Assembly: GCF_014647975.1 (NCBI RefSeq)
Contig: NZ_BMQF01000003.1
Coordinates: 186,001-250,000, forward strand
From: Streptomyces fumigatiscleroticus
Lineage (GTDB): Bacteria > Actinomycetota > Actinomycetes > Streptomycetales > Streptomycetaceae
Direction: 5' to 3'
Length of the DNA: 64,000 bases
Part shown: positions 27,784-35,468 of the stretch, piece after piece
Position numbering within the stretch: the stretch's first letter is position 1
How the letters are laid out: each line of letters begins with the position of its first letter
The notes under the pieces: generated by a model
The model's input: the letters and a program-made list of their open reading frames with translations, nothing else
Databases searched by the model: none
Told to the model about the DNA's origin: nothing
Translations under genes and position numbers: made by a program

Positions 27784-29043
27784 TCAGGACACCTCGCCCC
27801 GCCCCTGCCGCGGCAGTTCCAGTTCGGCCGTGGCCGTGGAGACGCAGTATTCGCGCACCGCGCTGGTCCGGGCCACGACCCGTCCCCGGTGGACCACGAT
27901 CCGGCTGTACGCCAGGGACAGCGCGCTTCCCAGCCGGTCCCCGCGCACCGCGAGCAACTCGGCCGGGAAACCCGCCTCCAGCCGCACCTCGGGCAGGTCG
28001 AGCACCGCTCGGGCCGACGTGCTCACCGTGTCGTAGGCGTCCTCGGGCCGCAGGCCGTAGCGGGAGGCCAGCAGGTACGCCGCTTCCAGCGGGTCGCCGC
28101 GGCCCACCGGGTTCGCCACGTCCCGCAGGGCGCCACTGCCGGCGGCGACCCGTACCCCGGCCGCGCGCAGTAGCCGTACCGGTGCCGTGCCGCGGCGGTC
28201 GGCGCCCCCGCAGCCGCCCTGGGGCAGGCAGACCACCGCGACCCCGGCCGCGGCCAGCTGGTCCGCGGTGCGGGAGGCCACCTCGGCGGGCAACCGGCCC
28301 AGACCGCCGCACGGGCCGAGGGCCACTCCGGGCCGCAGTCCGCCCGCCATCGCCGCGAGCCGGGCCAGCCGTGCCGGATCGCCGGCGTCCGTGTGCAGGT
28401 CGACGGGGCGGCCGTGCTCGGCGGCGACCTCCAGGACAGCCTCCACGTACCCGGTCGGATCGGGATCGAGGTCCGGGCAGCCACCCACCACGGAGGCGCC
28501 CATCTTCACCGCGTCCCGCAGCATCGCCAGCCCGTCGGCCCCGGCCGCCCCGGTCAGCACCCGCGGCATCGCCACCGTCGTCAGCCCGGCCAGCCCGCCC
28601 AGCGTGCGCCGGGCCCGCAGTACGGCGGCCAGCGCGCCCAGGCCCTGGACGTCGCCGACGCGCACGTGGGCCCGCAGCGCCGTCGCCCCGTGCCCGAGTT
28701 GCAGCAGCGCGGCCTCCGTGACCCGCCGCTGGACGTCCGCGGGGTCGTAGGAGACCGGTCCGCCGGCGTCGGCGGTGAGCGCGGTGTCGCCGTGCACGTG
28801 GGGCTCGACGGGCGCCGGCAGGAGCAGATAGCCGGTGAGGTCCACGCGTGCGCCCGTGCCGGAGGCACCGCCCGGGGCCAGGCTGCCGGCCGTGCCGACG
28901 GCCTCGATACGCCCGCCGCCCAGCCGTACGTCCACGGTCCGGCCGTCGGTGAGCCGTGCCCCGCACAGCAGCAGCGGGCCTGCGTCCGCCGGGCCCGACG
29001 GGGACGACGAGGGGAACGGCGGCTGCGGCCGGCTGTCGGGCAT
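27784..29043 (-). CDS. Amidohydrolase-superfamily protein (cytosine-deaminase-like) with altered catalytic residues
   Basis: The 419-residue TIM-barrel hydrolase has an N-terminal beta-sandwich part (VRLGGGRIEAVG) and metal motif HVH at H82/H84. H217 lies in DLHTDAGD, matching the HCDE segment of E. coli CodA, but the catalytic Glu is replaced by Ala. The later CodA His and Asp positions fall on GPCGG and GSGAL, so several ligands seem missing. Either the chemistry differs or the protein is catalytically dead. The alignment was done by eye. Confidence 0.75.
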   Translation of the reverse strand: MPDSRPQPPFPSSSPSGPADAGPLLLCGARLTDGRTVDVRLGGGRIEAVGTAGSLAPGGASGTGARVDLTGYLLLPAPVEPHVHGDTALTADAGGPVSYDPADVQRRVTEAALLQLGHGATALRAHVRVGDVQGLGALAAVLRARRTLGGLAGLTTVAMPRVLTGAAGADGLAMLRDAVKMGASVVGGCPDLDPDPTGYVEAVLEVAAEHGRPVDLHTDAGDPARLARLAAMAGGLRPGVALGPCGGLGRLPAEVASRTADQLAAAGVAVVCLPQGGCGGADRRGTAPVRLLRAAGVRVAAGSGALRDVANPVGRGDPLEAAYLLASRYGLRPEDAYDTVSTSARAVLDLPEVRLEAGFPAELLAVRGDRLGSALSLAYSRIVVHRGRVVARTSAVREYCVSTATAELELPRQGRGEVS

Positions 29044-29255
29044 CGCGCTCCTCGGGCTCGGGGCTGCGCAGGGGACGCATGATCACGCAGAGTGAGTCGA
29101 GCCTAGGACGACGACCGGCCCGGGGCGGGGAGGAGCGCAATAGTCGTACCGGCGTGGTCCCGCCATGGGGCGGTCGTGCCGGATGTGGGGGGTGAAGCTG
29201 CCGGGACCTGTGGGGAGGGACTGGGTGACGGCCGGAGCGGTGCCGCGAAACGGAT

Positions 29256-29285
29256 TTGGGTGAACGGCTGCCGAGCGTGTAATGT
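29256..29285 (+). promoter_or_regulatory. Promoter for tRNA-Thr/tRNA-Met/rpmG
   Basis: TTGGGT (29256-29261), an 18-bp spacer and TAATGT (29280-29285) put transcription start a few bases before the tRNA-Thr 5' end. This is a good match to the vegetative sigma consensus. Confidence 0.6.
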
Positions 29286-29296
29286 CTTCATCGCTC

Positions 29297-29369
29297 GCCC
29301 CAATAGCTCAGTCGGCAGAGCGTCTCCATGGTAAGGAGAAGGTCAACGGTTCGATTCCGTTTTGGGGCT
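29297..29369 (+). tRNA. tRNA-Thr (GGT)
   Basis: The 73-nt cloverleaf is complete. The acceptor is GCCCCAA/TTGGGGC, the D-arm has GCTC..GAGC, and the anticodon stem is TCTCC/GGAGA with loop ATGGTAA, so the anticodon is GGT (29330-29332). The T-arm is AACGG-TTCGATT-CCGTT. CCA is not encoded. Confidence 0.96.
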
Positions 29370-29415
29370 CTGGTGTGAGAGGTTCCCGCCGTGAGGCGGG
29401 GCCCGATCGCATCAC

Positions 29416-29488
29416 AGCGGTGTAGCTCAGTCGGTAGAGCAAGCGGCTCATAATCGCTGTGTCACCGGTTCAAGTCCGGTCACCGCTA
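29416..29488 (+). tRNA. tRNA-Met (CAT, elongator)
   Basis: The 73-nt cloverleaf has acceptor AGCGGTG/CACCGCT and anticodon loop CTCATAA (CAT at 29449-29451). The paired first acceptor base and the lack of three G-C pairs in the anticodon stem fit an elongator rather than initiator tRNA. It is 46 bp after tRNA-Thr and 88 bp before rpmG. Confidence 0.95.
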
Positions 29489-29576
29489 CTGTCAGTAGCC
29501 GATTGCCGGGTCGGTCCGTCGATCGGCTACTCTTTTCTGCGTTGAATAACCCACCCGTTCGTCAAGGAGCACTCAC

Positions 29577-29741
29577 GTGGCTGCCACCGACGTCCGCCCG
29601 AAGATCACGCTGGCCTGCGTGGAGTGCAAGGAGCGGAACTACATCACCAAGAAGAACCGGCGTAACAACCCGGACCGTCTTGAGATGAAGAAGCACTGCC
29701 CGCGTTGCAACGCGCACACCGCGCACCGCGAGACGCGATAA
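29577..29741 (+). CDS. rpmG: 50S ribosomal protein L33
   Basis: The 54-residue protein reads [19 protein letters not shown] at its start. It has two CxxC pairs (CVEC and CPRC), so it is the zinc-binding C+ form. GTG 29577 lies 7 nt after an AAGGAG site. The order tRNA-Thr, tRNA-Met, rpmG, then two MaoC genes is conserved in Actinobacteria. A hairpin terminator follows. Confidence 0.96.
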   Translation: MAATDVRPKITLACVECKERNYITKKNRRNNPDRLEMKKHCPRCNAHTAHRETR

Positions 29742-29754
29742 ATCAGGCTCGTAT

Positions 29755-29789
29755 GTGAGGCCGTCCCCGCAGTCGGGGGGCGGCCTCAC
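29755..29789 (+). terminator. Terminator after rpmG
   Basis: GTGAGGCCGTCCCC pairs with GGGGGGCGGCCTCAC (one bulge) 13 bp past the rpmG stop. There is no T-run. Confidence 0.75.
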
Positions 29790-29814
29790 GTCGTTCCCGA
29801 CGCGGTCGTGCCCG

Positions 29815-29990
29815 ACACGGCCACTCCGGCACGGCCACTCCGGCACGGCCAGCCCGGCTCGGTGGTGTCCGTCACAGCCGAGCCCGTCACAGCCGAGCCC
29901 GTCGCAGCCGGGTCTGTCGCAGCCGGGTTCGTCGCAGCCGGGTCCGCCTCGGCCGGGTCTGTCACAGCCGGGTCCGCCTCGGCCAAGTCC
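29815..29990. repeat. Minisatellite: eight 15-bp units preceded by 14-bp repeats
   Basis: From 29871 to 29990 there are eight adjoining 15-bp units of the type GTCRCAGCCGGGTCY. Upstream (29815-29849) CACGGCCACTCCGG is repeated. In the reverse strand this reads as an ATDPA pentapeptide repeat, but no gene context supports translation. The rest of the 442-bp gap before the MaoC gene holds only the rpmG terminator and a promoter candidate. Confidence 0.8.
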
Positions 29991-30091
29991 GGCGCAGTGG
30001 CGCAGTGGTTTCCGTCACGGTCCTTTCCGGCACGGAAAAGGCGGCCTCACGCCGTTTCCGCCGCCGCGGCGCGTTTTGCCGCCGGGCCCCC

Positions 30092-30120
30092 TATAGCGTG
30101 GTGAGGCCCTCCGGAGGGCC
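30092..30120 (+). promoter_or_regulatory. -10-like element and 16-bp palindrome upstream of the MaoC pair
   Basis: TATAGC (30092-30097) is followed by the perfect palindrome GGCCCTCCGGAGGGCC (30105-30120), just downstream of the expected transcription start. The palindrome could be an operator or RNA hairpin. The -35 is unclear. Confidence 0.4.
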
Positions 30121-30183
30121 CCACGACGTGGCGCGGCTCTCCGGGGCGCCGCCGTTCACCAGACACCAGGAGGTGCCGCGCCC

Positions 30184-30636
30184 ATGGCGCTCGACCAGTC
30201 CTTCGTCGGGCGGACCTATCCGCCCACCGACCCCTACGAGGTGGGCCGGGAGAAGATCCGGGAGTTCGCGGAGGCGGTGAGGGACGCCAATCCGGCGTAC
30301 ACGGACGTGGAGGCCGCCAAGGCGCTGGGCCACCCCGATGTGATCGCTCCGCCGACCTTCGTGTTCGCCATCACCTTCACGGCGGCCGGCCAGGTCATCG
30401 AGGACCCGCAGCTCGGCCTGGACTACAGCCGGGTGGTGCACGGCGACCAGAAGTTCGCCTACACGCGCCCGGTGCGCGCCGGCGACCGGCTCAGCGTCAC
30501 CTCGACCATCGAGGCGATCAAGTCCCTGGCGGGCAACGACATCCTGGACATCCGTGGCGAGGTCCACGACGAGGCGGGAGAGCATGTCGTGACCGCCTGG
30601 ACGAAGCTGGTCGCGCGCGCGGCCGAGGAGGGCTGA
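30184..30636 (+). CDS. MaoC-fold dehydratase subunit, HadA-like (N-terminal-type hot dog)
   Basis: The 150-residue hot-dog protein starts ALDQSFVGRTYPPTDPYEVGREKIREFA, like mycobacterial HadA (Rv0635), the non-catalytic, acyl-binding partner of a (3R)-hydroxyacyl-ACP dehydratase. It has no hydratase-2 Asp/His motif. It precedes a catalytic MaoC subunit by 4 bp, and the pair follows rpmG as in Mycobacterium. In Streptomyces, which lacks mycolates, the substrate is not known. Confidence 0.88.
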   Translation: MALDQSFVGRTYPPTDPYEVGREKIREFAEAVRDANPAYTDVEAAKALGHPDVIAPPTFVFAITFTAAGQVIEDPQLGLDYSRVVHGDQKFAYTRPVRAGDRLSVTSTIEAIKSLAGNDILDIRGEVHDEAGEHVVTAWTKLVARAAEEG

Positions 30637-30640
30637 GCAG

Positions 30641-31069
30641 ATGACGGCCAAGATCGCGTACGCCGATGTGGAGGTCGGCACCGAACTGCCCGCCCAGACG
30701 TTCCCGGTGACCCGCGCCACCCTGGTCCGGTACGCCGGCGCCTCCGGTGACTTCAACCCGATCCACTGGAACGAGAAGTTCGCCAAGGAGGTCGGCCTGC
30801 CGGACGTCATCGCGCACGGCATGTTCACCATGGCCGAGGCGATCCGCGTGGTCACCGACTGGGTCGGCGACCCGGGCGCGGTCGTGGAGTACGGCGTCCG
30901 CTTCACCAAGCCCGTCGTCGTGCCCAACGACGACGAGGGCGCCACCATCGAGGTCAGCGGCAAGATCGCGGCCAAGCTCGACGACAACACGGTCAGGGTG
31001 GACCTGACGGCGACCAGTGCCGGGCAGAAGGTGCTGGGGATGTCGCGGGCGGTCGTACGGCTGGCTTGA
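30641..31069 (+). CDS. MaoC-fold dehydratase, HadB-like catalytic subunit
   Basis: The 142-residue protein has the hydratase-2 motif YAGASGDFNPIHWNEKFA (residues ~31-48), with catalytic Asp and His, followed by GLPDVIAHGM. It is expected to form a heterodimer with the upstream protein and to interconvert (3R)-hydroxyacyl and trans-2-enoyl thioesters. A 14-bp terminator stem follows. Confidence 0.9.
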   Translation: MTAKIAYADVEVGTELPAQTFPVTRATLVRYAGASGDFNPIHWNEKFAKEVGLPDVIAHGMFTMAEAIRVVTDWVGDPGAVVEYGVRFTKPVVVPNDDEGATIEVSGKIAAKLDDNTVRVDLTATSAGQKVLGMSRAVVRLA

Positions 31070-31096
31070 GCGACGCCGGTCCGGCGAGGAACGAGG

Positions 31097-31128
31097 TAAG
31101 GAGCGTCCGCCATTGCGGACGCTCCTTA
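31097..31128 (+). terminator. Terminator after the MaoC pair
   Basis: TAAGGAGCGTCCGC and GCGGACGCTCCTTA form a perfect 14-bp stem with a CATT loop. Confidence 0.85.
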
Positions 31129-31340
31129 CGCGTACCGACGCTCCTTACGCGTACCGACGCTCCTTACGCCTACCGGCGGCCCTTACGCGTACGCATGCCT
31201 CTTACGCGCACCCAAGCCCTTACACGCACCCGAGCCCTTACACGCACCCGAGCCCTTACACGCACCCAAGCTCACACGCGCACCCAAGCCCTCACATGCA
31301 CCAGCCCCCTCACATGCACCAGCTCCCCTCACGCACACCC
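31118..31340. repeat. Degenerating 18-19-bp tandem repeat that starts in the terminator arm
   Basis: Three near-perfect 19-bp units (GACGCTCCTTACGCGTACC) start at 31118, 31137 and 31156, followed by about eight progressively diverged 18-bp units (AAGCCCTTACACGCACCC type). The first unit is the 3' arm of the terminator, so the array seems to have expanded from it. It fills most of the 335-bp gap to the TetR gene. Confidence 0.8.
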
Positions 31341-31368
31341 CTCCCGCCGCCGCGCCGTCCACCGGGCC

Positions 31369-31398
31369 TTGACGCAATTAGTGATTGAGTACTAACTT
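31369..31398 (+). promoter_or_regulatory. Promoter and operator of the TetR regulator
   Basis: TTGACG (31369-31374), an 18-bp spacer and TAACTT (31393-31398) form a strong promoter. The start point would coincide with GTG 31405, giving a leaderless mRNA. The dyad TTAGT-N8-ACTAA (31378-31395) overlaps the spacer and -10, and the same dyad occurs before the efflux gene. This is probably the TetR operator (autoregulation). Confidence 0.7.
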
Positions 31399-31404
31399 AC
31401 TTCC

Positions 31405-31974
31405 GTGGTCAGGATGAGCGCAGAGGAGAGGCGCGAGAGCGTCATCCGCGCGGCGACGGCGGAGTTCGCCCGCGGCGGCTATCACGGTACGTCGACCGAG
31501 GCGATCGCCAAGCGGGTCGGTGTCTCGCAGCCGTATCTCTTCCGCCTCTTCCCGGGCAAGAAAGCGATCTTCCTCGCGGCGGCGGAGCGCTGCGTCGATG
31601 AGGTCGTCCGTGCGTTCGCGGAGGCGTCCGAGGGGCTGCGGGGCGAAGCGGCCCTGCACGCCATGGCGAACGCCTACACCAGGGTCATCGCGGAGCGACC
31701 CGAGCTGCTGATGATGCAGATGCAGACGTATGTCGCCGTGGCGGCCGCCGAGCAGGAGGGGGAGCACGGGTTCGGCGACGTGGTACGCGCCGGCTGGATG
31801 AGGCTGTGGGAGACGGTCCACCTGCCGCTGGGTGCCGACATCGACCAGACGACGGACTTCCTGGCGTACGGCATGCTCATCAACTGCCTGGTGGCCATGG
31901 GATTCCCTCCCGAGCACCGGGTCTGGGAGGGCCTGTACCCGTCGGCGCGCAGCAAGGGCCGGCTGGAGCACTAG
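31405..31974 (+). CDS. TetR-family transcriptional regulator
   Basis: The 189-residue protein has an N-terminal TetR helix-turn-helix (residues ~8-55: VIRAATAEFARGGYHGTSTEAIAKRVGVSQPYLFRLFPGKKAIF, described as the standard fold) and a helical ligand domain. GTG 31405 fits the leaderless promoter; ATG 31414 is an alternative. It is followed by a strong terminator and then, in the same direction, the MFS efflux gene with an identical operator dyad, so it most likely represses that pump. Confidence 0.9.
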   Translation: MVRMSAEERRESVIRAATAEFARGGYHGTSTEAIAKRVGVSQPYLFRLFPGKKAIFLAAAERCVDEVVRAFAEASEGLRGEAALHAMANAYTRVIAERPELLMMQMQTYVAVAAAEQEGEHGFGDVVRAGWMRLWETVHLPLGADIDQTTDFLAYGMLINCLVAMGFPPEHRVWEGLYPSARSKGRLEH

Positions 31975-31982
31975 GGGACCGG

Positions 31983-32006
31983 AAAGGCGGCTTGGCCGCC
32001 TTTTTT
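31983..32006 (+). terminator. Rho-independent terminator after the TetR gene
   Basis: GGCGGC-TTG-GCCGCC, extended by AAA/TTT pairs, is followed by TTTTTT. Confidence 0.92.
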
Positions 32007-32018
32007 GTGAGCGCAGAA

Positions 32019-32048
32019 GTTAGTCATCCATAACTAACCAAAGATAGT
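32019..32048 (+). promoter_or_regulatory. Promoter and operator of the MFS efflux gene
   Basis: GTTAGT-N8-ACTAAC (32019-32038) repeats the dyad found before the TetR gene (same half sites and 8-bp spacing). TTAGTC (32020-32025), N17 and GATAGT (32043-32048) could be the promoter, so the operator would cover the -35 region. Confidence 0.6.
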
Positions 32049-32068
32049 GATCACCCACTGGGGGAGCG

Positions 32069-33511
32069 ATGTCACAGCACACCGCGCATCGCGGGGGAGC
32101 CGTCTGGGCCCTCGTCATCACCAGCGTCGCCGGTTTCATGGCGGCCCTGGACAACCTCGTCGTCACCACTGCCCTGCCCTCCATCCGCGAGGACCTCGGT
32201 GGAGCCCTGGACGACCTGGAGTGGACCGTGAGCGCCTACACGCTCACCTTCGCCGTACTGCTGATGTTCGGCGCGGCCCTCGGTGACCGCTTCGGCCGCC
32301 GCAGGCTCTTCCTCGCCGGGCTCGCCGTCTTCACCGGCGCCTCCGCCGCCGCGGCCATGGCGCCCGGCATCGACTCCCTGATCGCCGCCCGCGCGGTGCA
32401 GGGTGTCGGCGCGGCCGTCATGATGCCGCTGACGCTCACCCTGCTCACGGCGGCCGTGCCCGCCGAGCGGCGCGGCATGGCGTACGGCATCTGGGGGGCC
32501 GTCAACGGGCTCGCCGTGGCCTCGGGCCCGCTCATCGGCGGCAGCCTGACCGAGCACATCTCCTGGCAGTGGATCTTCTGGATCAACGTCCCGCTCGGCG
32601 TGGCCCTGCTGCCGCTCGCCCGGCTGCGGCTCGCCGAGTCCCGCGGCACCGGCGCCCCGCTCGACCTGCCCGGCACCCTGCTCGCCAGCGGCGGCCTCTT
32701 CGGGATCGTCTACGGCCTGGTCCGCGGGCCCGTCGACGGCTGGACCGGCCCCCTGGTGCTGACGGGCCTGTTCGCCGGCGCCGCGCTGCTGGCCGGCTTC
32801 ATTCTCTACAGCGTCCGCGCCAAGAACCCCATGCTCCCGATGCGGCTGTTCCGCTCCCGGGCCTTCTCCGGCATCAACACCGCCAGCCTGCTGATGTTCC
32901 TCGGCATGTTCGGCTCGATCTTCCTGCTCAGCCAGTATCTCCAGGGCGTGCTCGGCTACTCGCCCACCGAGGCGGGCCTCAGGATGCTGCCCTGGACCGG
33001 CATGCCGATGCTGGTCGCCCCGATCGCCGGCATCCTCTCCGACCGCGTCGGCGGCCGTCCGGTCGTCGCCGTCGGCCTCTTCCTGCAAGCGGCCGGCCTC
33101 GGCTACCTGGCGCGTCTGGTCGCCGCCGACACCTCCTACGCCGCCCAGCTCCCCGGACTGATCATCAGCGGCATCGGCATGGCGCTGTACTTCGCACCGG
33201 CCGCCAACCTGGTGATGTCCAGCGTCCGCCCCCAGGAGCAGGGCATCGCCTCCGGCGCCAACAACGCCCTGCGCGAGGTGGGCGGCGCGCTCGGCATCGC
33301 CGTCATGTCGTCGATCTTCTCGGCGCAGGGCGGCTACCAGTCCGCGCAGGCCTTCGTCGACGGTCTGCGGCCCGCGCTGGTGACGGGCGCCGGGGTGGTG
33401 GCGCTGGCGGGAGCGGCGGCGCTGCTGATCCCGGCTCGGCGGCGTTCCACGGCGGTGGCCGGGCGGAACGCAGCCGCGGCGCCCGAGGAGGCGGAGACGG
33501 TCGCGGGCTGA
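32069..33511 (+). CDS. MFS drug efflux transporter, DHA2 (14-TM, EmrB/QacA) family
   Basis: The 480-residue transporter has helix 1 followed by ALDNLVVTTALPSI (motif D1), the inter-helix GALGDRFGRRRLF-type motif A, and motif C around GLAVASGPLIGG, typical of proton-coupled drug exporters of the 14-helix type. GGGGGAG precedes ATG 32069. It is regulated most likely by the adjacent TetR through the shared TTAGT-N8-ACTAA site. The substrate is unknown. Confidence 0.92.
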   Translation: MSQHTAHRGGAVWALVITSVAGFMAALDNLVVTTALPSIREDLGGALDDLEWTVSAYTLTFAVLLMFGAALGDRFGRRRLFLAGLAVFTGASAAAAMAPGIDSLIAARAVQGVGAAVMMPLTLTLLTAAVPAERRGMAYGIWGAVNGLAVASGPLIGGSLTEHISWQWIFWINVPLGVALLPLARLRLAESRGTGAPLDLPGTLLASGGLFGIVYGLVRGPVDGWTGPLVLTGLFAGAALLAGFILYSVRAKNPMLPMRLFRSRAFSGINTASLLMFLGMFGSIFLLSQYLQGVLGYSPTEAGLRMLPWTGMPMLVAPIAGILSDRVGGRPVVAVGLFLQAAGLGYLARLVAADTSYAAQLPGLIISGIGMALYFAPAANLVMSSVRPQEQGIASGANNALREVGGALGIAVMSSIFSAQGGYQSAQAFVDGLRPALVTGAGVVALAGAAALLIPARRRSTAVAGRNAAAAPEEAETVAG

Positions 33512-33523
33512 GTCCGCGGGGCA

Positions 33524-33574
33524 CGGCAGCCGCTCGCCCGCGAAGCGTCATGGCTTCGGGGCGAGCGGCTGCCG
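33524..33574 (+). terminator. Long terminator hairpin after the MFS gene
   Basis: CGGCAGCCGCTCGCCC and GGGCGAGCGGCTGCCG (16 bp) plus inner CGAAGC/GCTTCG form a near-continuous 22-bp stem with one bulged G. Confidence 0.88.
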
Positions 33575-33642
33575 CATGCCGCCGGCCGGCCGGCCGCGGT
33601 CCGGGTGGGGCCGTGGCCGGCGGCCCTGTCGGTGCCGTCTCG

Positions 33643-33648
33643 TAGTCT
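33643..33648 (+). promoter_or_regulatory. -10 element for leaderless murB
   Basis: TAGTCT is followed after 7 nt by the murB GTG, so the mRNA is probably leaderless. No clear -35 is visible. Confidence 0.45.
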
Positions 33649-33655
33649 TGGCTCC

Positions 33656-34711
33656 GTGCAGGAACTCCACGACGCCCCCCTCGCCCCGCTGACCACCTTC
33701 CGGCTGGGCGGCCCCGCGACCCGGCTGGTCACCGCCACGACGGACGCCGAGGTGATCGCCGCCGTGCGTGAGGCCGACGCGGCCGGCACACCGCTGCTGG
33801 TCATCGGCGGCGGCTCCAACCTGGTCATCGGCGACAAGGGCTTCGACGGCACCGCACTGGTCGTCGCGACCAAGGGCGTCGAGCTGGAGGGCACCCGGCT
33901 GGAGCTGGCCGCCGGCGAGGTGTGGAGCGACGCCGTCGCCCGCACCGTGGAGGCCGGGCTCGCCGGCATCGAGTGCCTCGCGGGCATCCCCGGCTCGGCG
34001 GGCGCGACCCCGATCCAGAACGTCGGCGCGTACGGCCAGGAGGTCTCCGCCACGATCACCGAGGTGATCGCCTACGACCGCCGCTCCGGTGAGATGGTCG
34101 CCCTCACCAACGAGGAGTGCGCCTTCTCCTACCGCCACAGCCGCTTCAAGGCCGACCCCGACCGGTATGTCGTCCTGCGTGTCCGCTTCGCCCTGGAGGA
34201 CGCCGGCGGGCTCTCGGCGCCCCTGAGGTACGCCGAGACGGCGCGCGCGCTCGGCGTGGAGCCGGGCGACCGTGTGCCGCTGGCCGACGCCCGCGACACC
34301 GTGCTGAAGTTGCGCGCCGGGAAGGGCATGGTCCTGGACCCCGAGGACCACGACACCTGGTCGGCCGGGTCGTTCTTCACCAACCCGGTCCTCACCGACG
34401 AGCAGTTCGCCGCCTTCCGCGCGCGCGTGCGGGAACGGCTCGGGGACGGCGTGGAGCCGCCCGCCTACCCGGCGGGGCAGGGCCGTACCAAGACCTCCGC
34501 CGCCTGGCTGATCGACAAGGCCGGCTTCGCCAAGGGCTACGGCAGCGGACCCGCCCGCATCTCCACCAAGCACACGCTCGCGCTCACCAACCGGGGTGGG
34601 GCGAGCACGGAGGACCTGCTCGCCCTGGCCCGCGAGGTCGTCGCGGGAGTCCGCGAGGCCTTCGGGATCACGCTGGTCAACGAGCCGGTGACGGTCGGGG
34701 TCAGCCTCTAG
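33656..34711 (+). CDS. murB: UDP-N-acetylmuramate dehydrogenase (UDP-N-acetylenolpyruvoylglucosamine reductase)
   Basis: MurB reduces UDP-GlcNAc-enolpyruvate with NADPH/FAD in peptidoglycan precursor synthesis. FAD-binding signatures are GGGSNLVIGD and GIECLAGIPGSAGATPIQNVG (described). The active site includes the Arg in YRHSRFK, the Ser in AGSFFTNPV and a C-terminal Glu in NEPVTVG, as in type I MurB. The product is 351 residues. GTG 33656 was chosen because homology starts at VQELHDAPLAPLTTF and a -10 element is correctly placed. Confidence 0.95.
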   Translation: MQELHDAPLAPLTTFRLGGPATRLVTATTDAEVIAAVREADAAGTPLLVIGGGSNLVIGDKGFDGTALVVATKGVELEGTRLELAAGEVWSDAVARTVEAGLAGIECLAGIPGSAGATPIQNVGAYGQEVSATITEVIAYDRRSGEMVALTNEECAFSYRHSRFKADPDRYVVLRVRFALEDAGGLSAPLRYAETARALGVEPGDRVPLADARDTVLKLRAGKGMVLDPEDHDTWSAGSFFTNPVLTDEQFAAFRARVRERLGDGVEPPAYPAGQGRTKTSAAWLIDKAGFAKGYGSGPARISTKHTLALTNRGGASTEDLLALAREVVAGVREAFGITLVNEPVTVGVSL

Positions 34712-34727
34712 CCACGCGCGCGCGGCG

Positions 34728-35360
34728 TCAGTAGGCCACTCCGACGCCCTGCTTCACGGTGGCCGGATCGTTGGTCATCGCCAGCATCGCGTGGGCCACG
34801 TCGGCGCGGCCGAGGAAGCGCCCCCTGGCCGGGAAGCCGCCCACGACGGTCCGGTACCGGCCGCTGACCGGCTTGTTCTGGAGGCGCGGCGGCCGTACGA
34901 CCGTCCAGTCCGTGGCGCTGCGGGCCAGCTCGGCCTCCATCTCCGCGAGATCCGCGTAGACGTCCTTCAGGACGGCGGAGACGATGCCGCGCACCCCGCG
35001 GTCCAGCAGCCCGTCGTGCTCCGGCGCGGGCCCGACCGGGGCGGCGCTCACCACGAGCAGGCGCCGTACGCCCTCCGCCTCCATCGCGGCCAGCACCGTA
35101 CGGGTCAGCCGGGCCGCCACCCCGGCGTCGGCGCGGCTGCGGGCGCCGAGCCCGGAGAGCACCGCGTCCCGCCCGGCCACCGCCGGACGCACCGCGGCCG
35201 GATCGGTCAGATCGGCGCGGAACACCGTCAGACCGTCGCCGGTCACCGGCAGCCGAGCCGGGTCCCGTACGACCGCCGTGACCCGGTGACCGGCGTCCAG
35301 TGCCTGCCGGACGACCTCCTGCCCCACCCCGCCGGTGGCGCCGAAAACGGTCAGTTCCAT
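34728..35360 (-). CDS. NAD(P)-binding oxidoreductase (atypical SDR)
   Basis: The 210-residue Rossmann protein has FGATGGVGQEVV (residues ~6-17) as its dinucleotide loop and a VVSAAP segment in place of the SDR catalytic Ser region. The Tyr-x-x-x-Lys is not obvious, as in NmrA-like sensors or atypical reductases. It is divergent from a TetR gene with two operators in the 108 bp between them, so it is the probable TetR target. Confidence 0.85.
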   Translation of the reverse strand: MELTVFGATGGVGQEVVRQALDAGHRVTAVVRDPARLPVTGDGLTVFRADLTDPAAVRPAVAGRDAVLSGLGARSRADAGVAARLTRTVLAAMEAEGVRRLLVVSAAPVGPAPEHDGLLDRGVRGIVSAVLKDVYADLAEMEAELARSATDWTVVRPPRLQNKPVSGRYRTVVGGFPARGRFLGRADVAHAMLAMTNDPATVKQGVGVAY

Positions 35361-35389
35361 GGCGTACCCCGCTCTCTGCACGGATGGTG

Positions 35390-35441
35390 GGTGAGTACTT
35401 ACTCACCTCGGCCCTTCCCCTAGGGTGAGTAAGCACTCACC
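35390..35441. promoter_or_regulatory. Two TetR operators in the divergent promoter region
   Basis: GGTGAGTACTTACTCACC (35390-35407) and GGTGAGTAAGCACTCACC (35424-35441) are 18-bp dyads, 34 bp centre to centre, with 8-bp and 7-bp arms. The second overlaps a TAGGGT -10 candidate (35421-35426) for the TetR gene. Both genes should be controlled from here. Confidence 0.75.
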
Positions 35442-35468
35442 CTTCCGTCAAGCCCGACAGGAGCAGCC

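Noticed and set aside
23044..29296. An integrated SLP1-type plasmid
   Set aside because: No integrase, excisionase, replication or transfer gene is present between the tRNA-like element and tRNA-Thr; at most a scar remains.
31070..31404. CRISPR-like repeat array
   Set aside because: The units are adjoining 18-19-bp tandem repeats without spacers and decay steadily; no cas genes are near.
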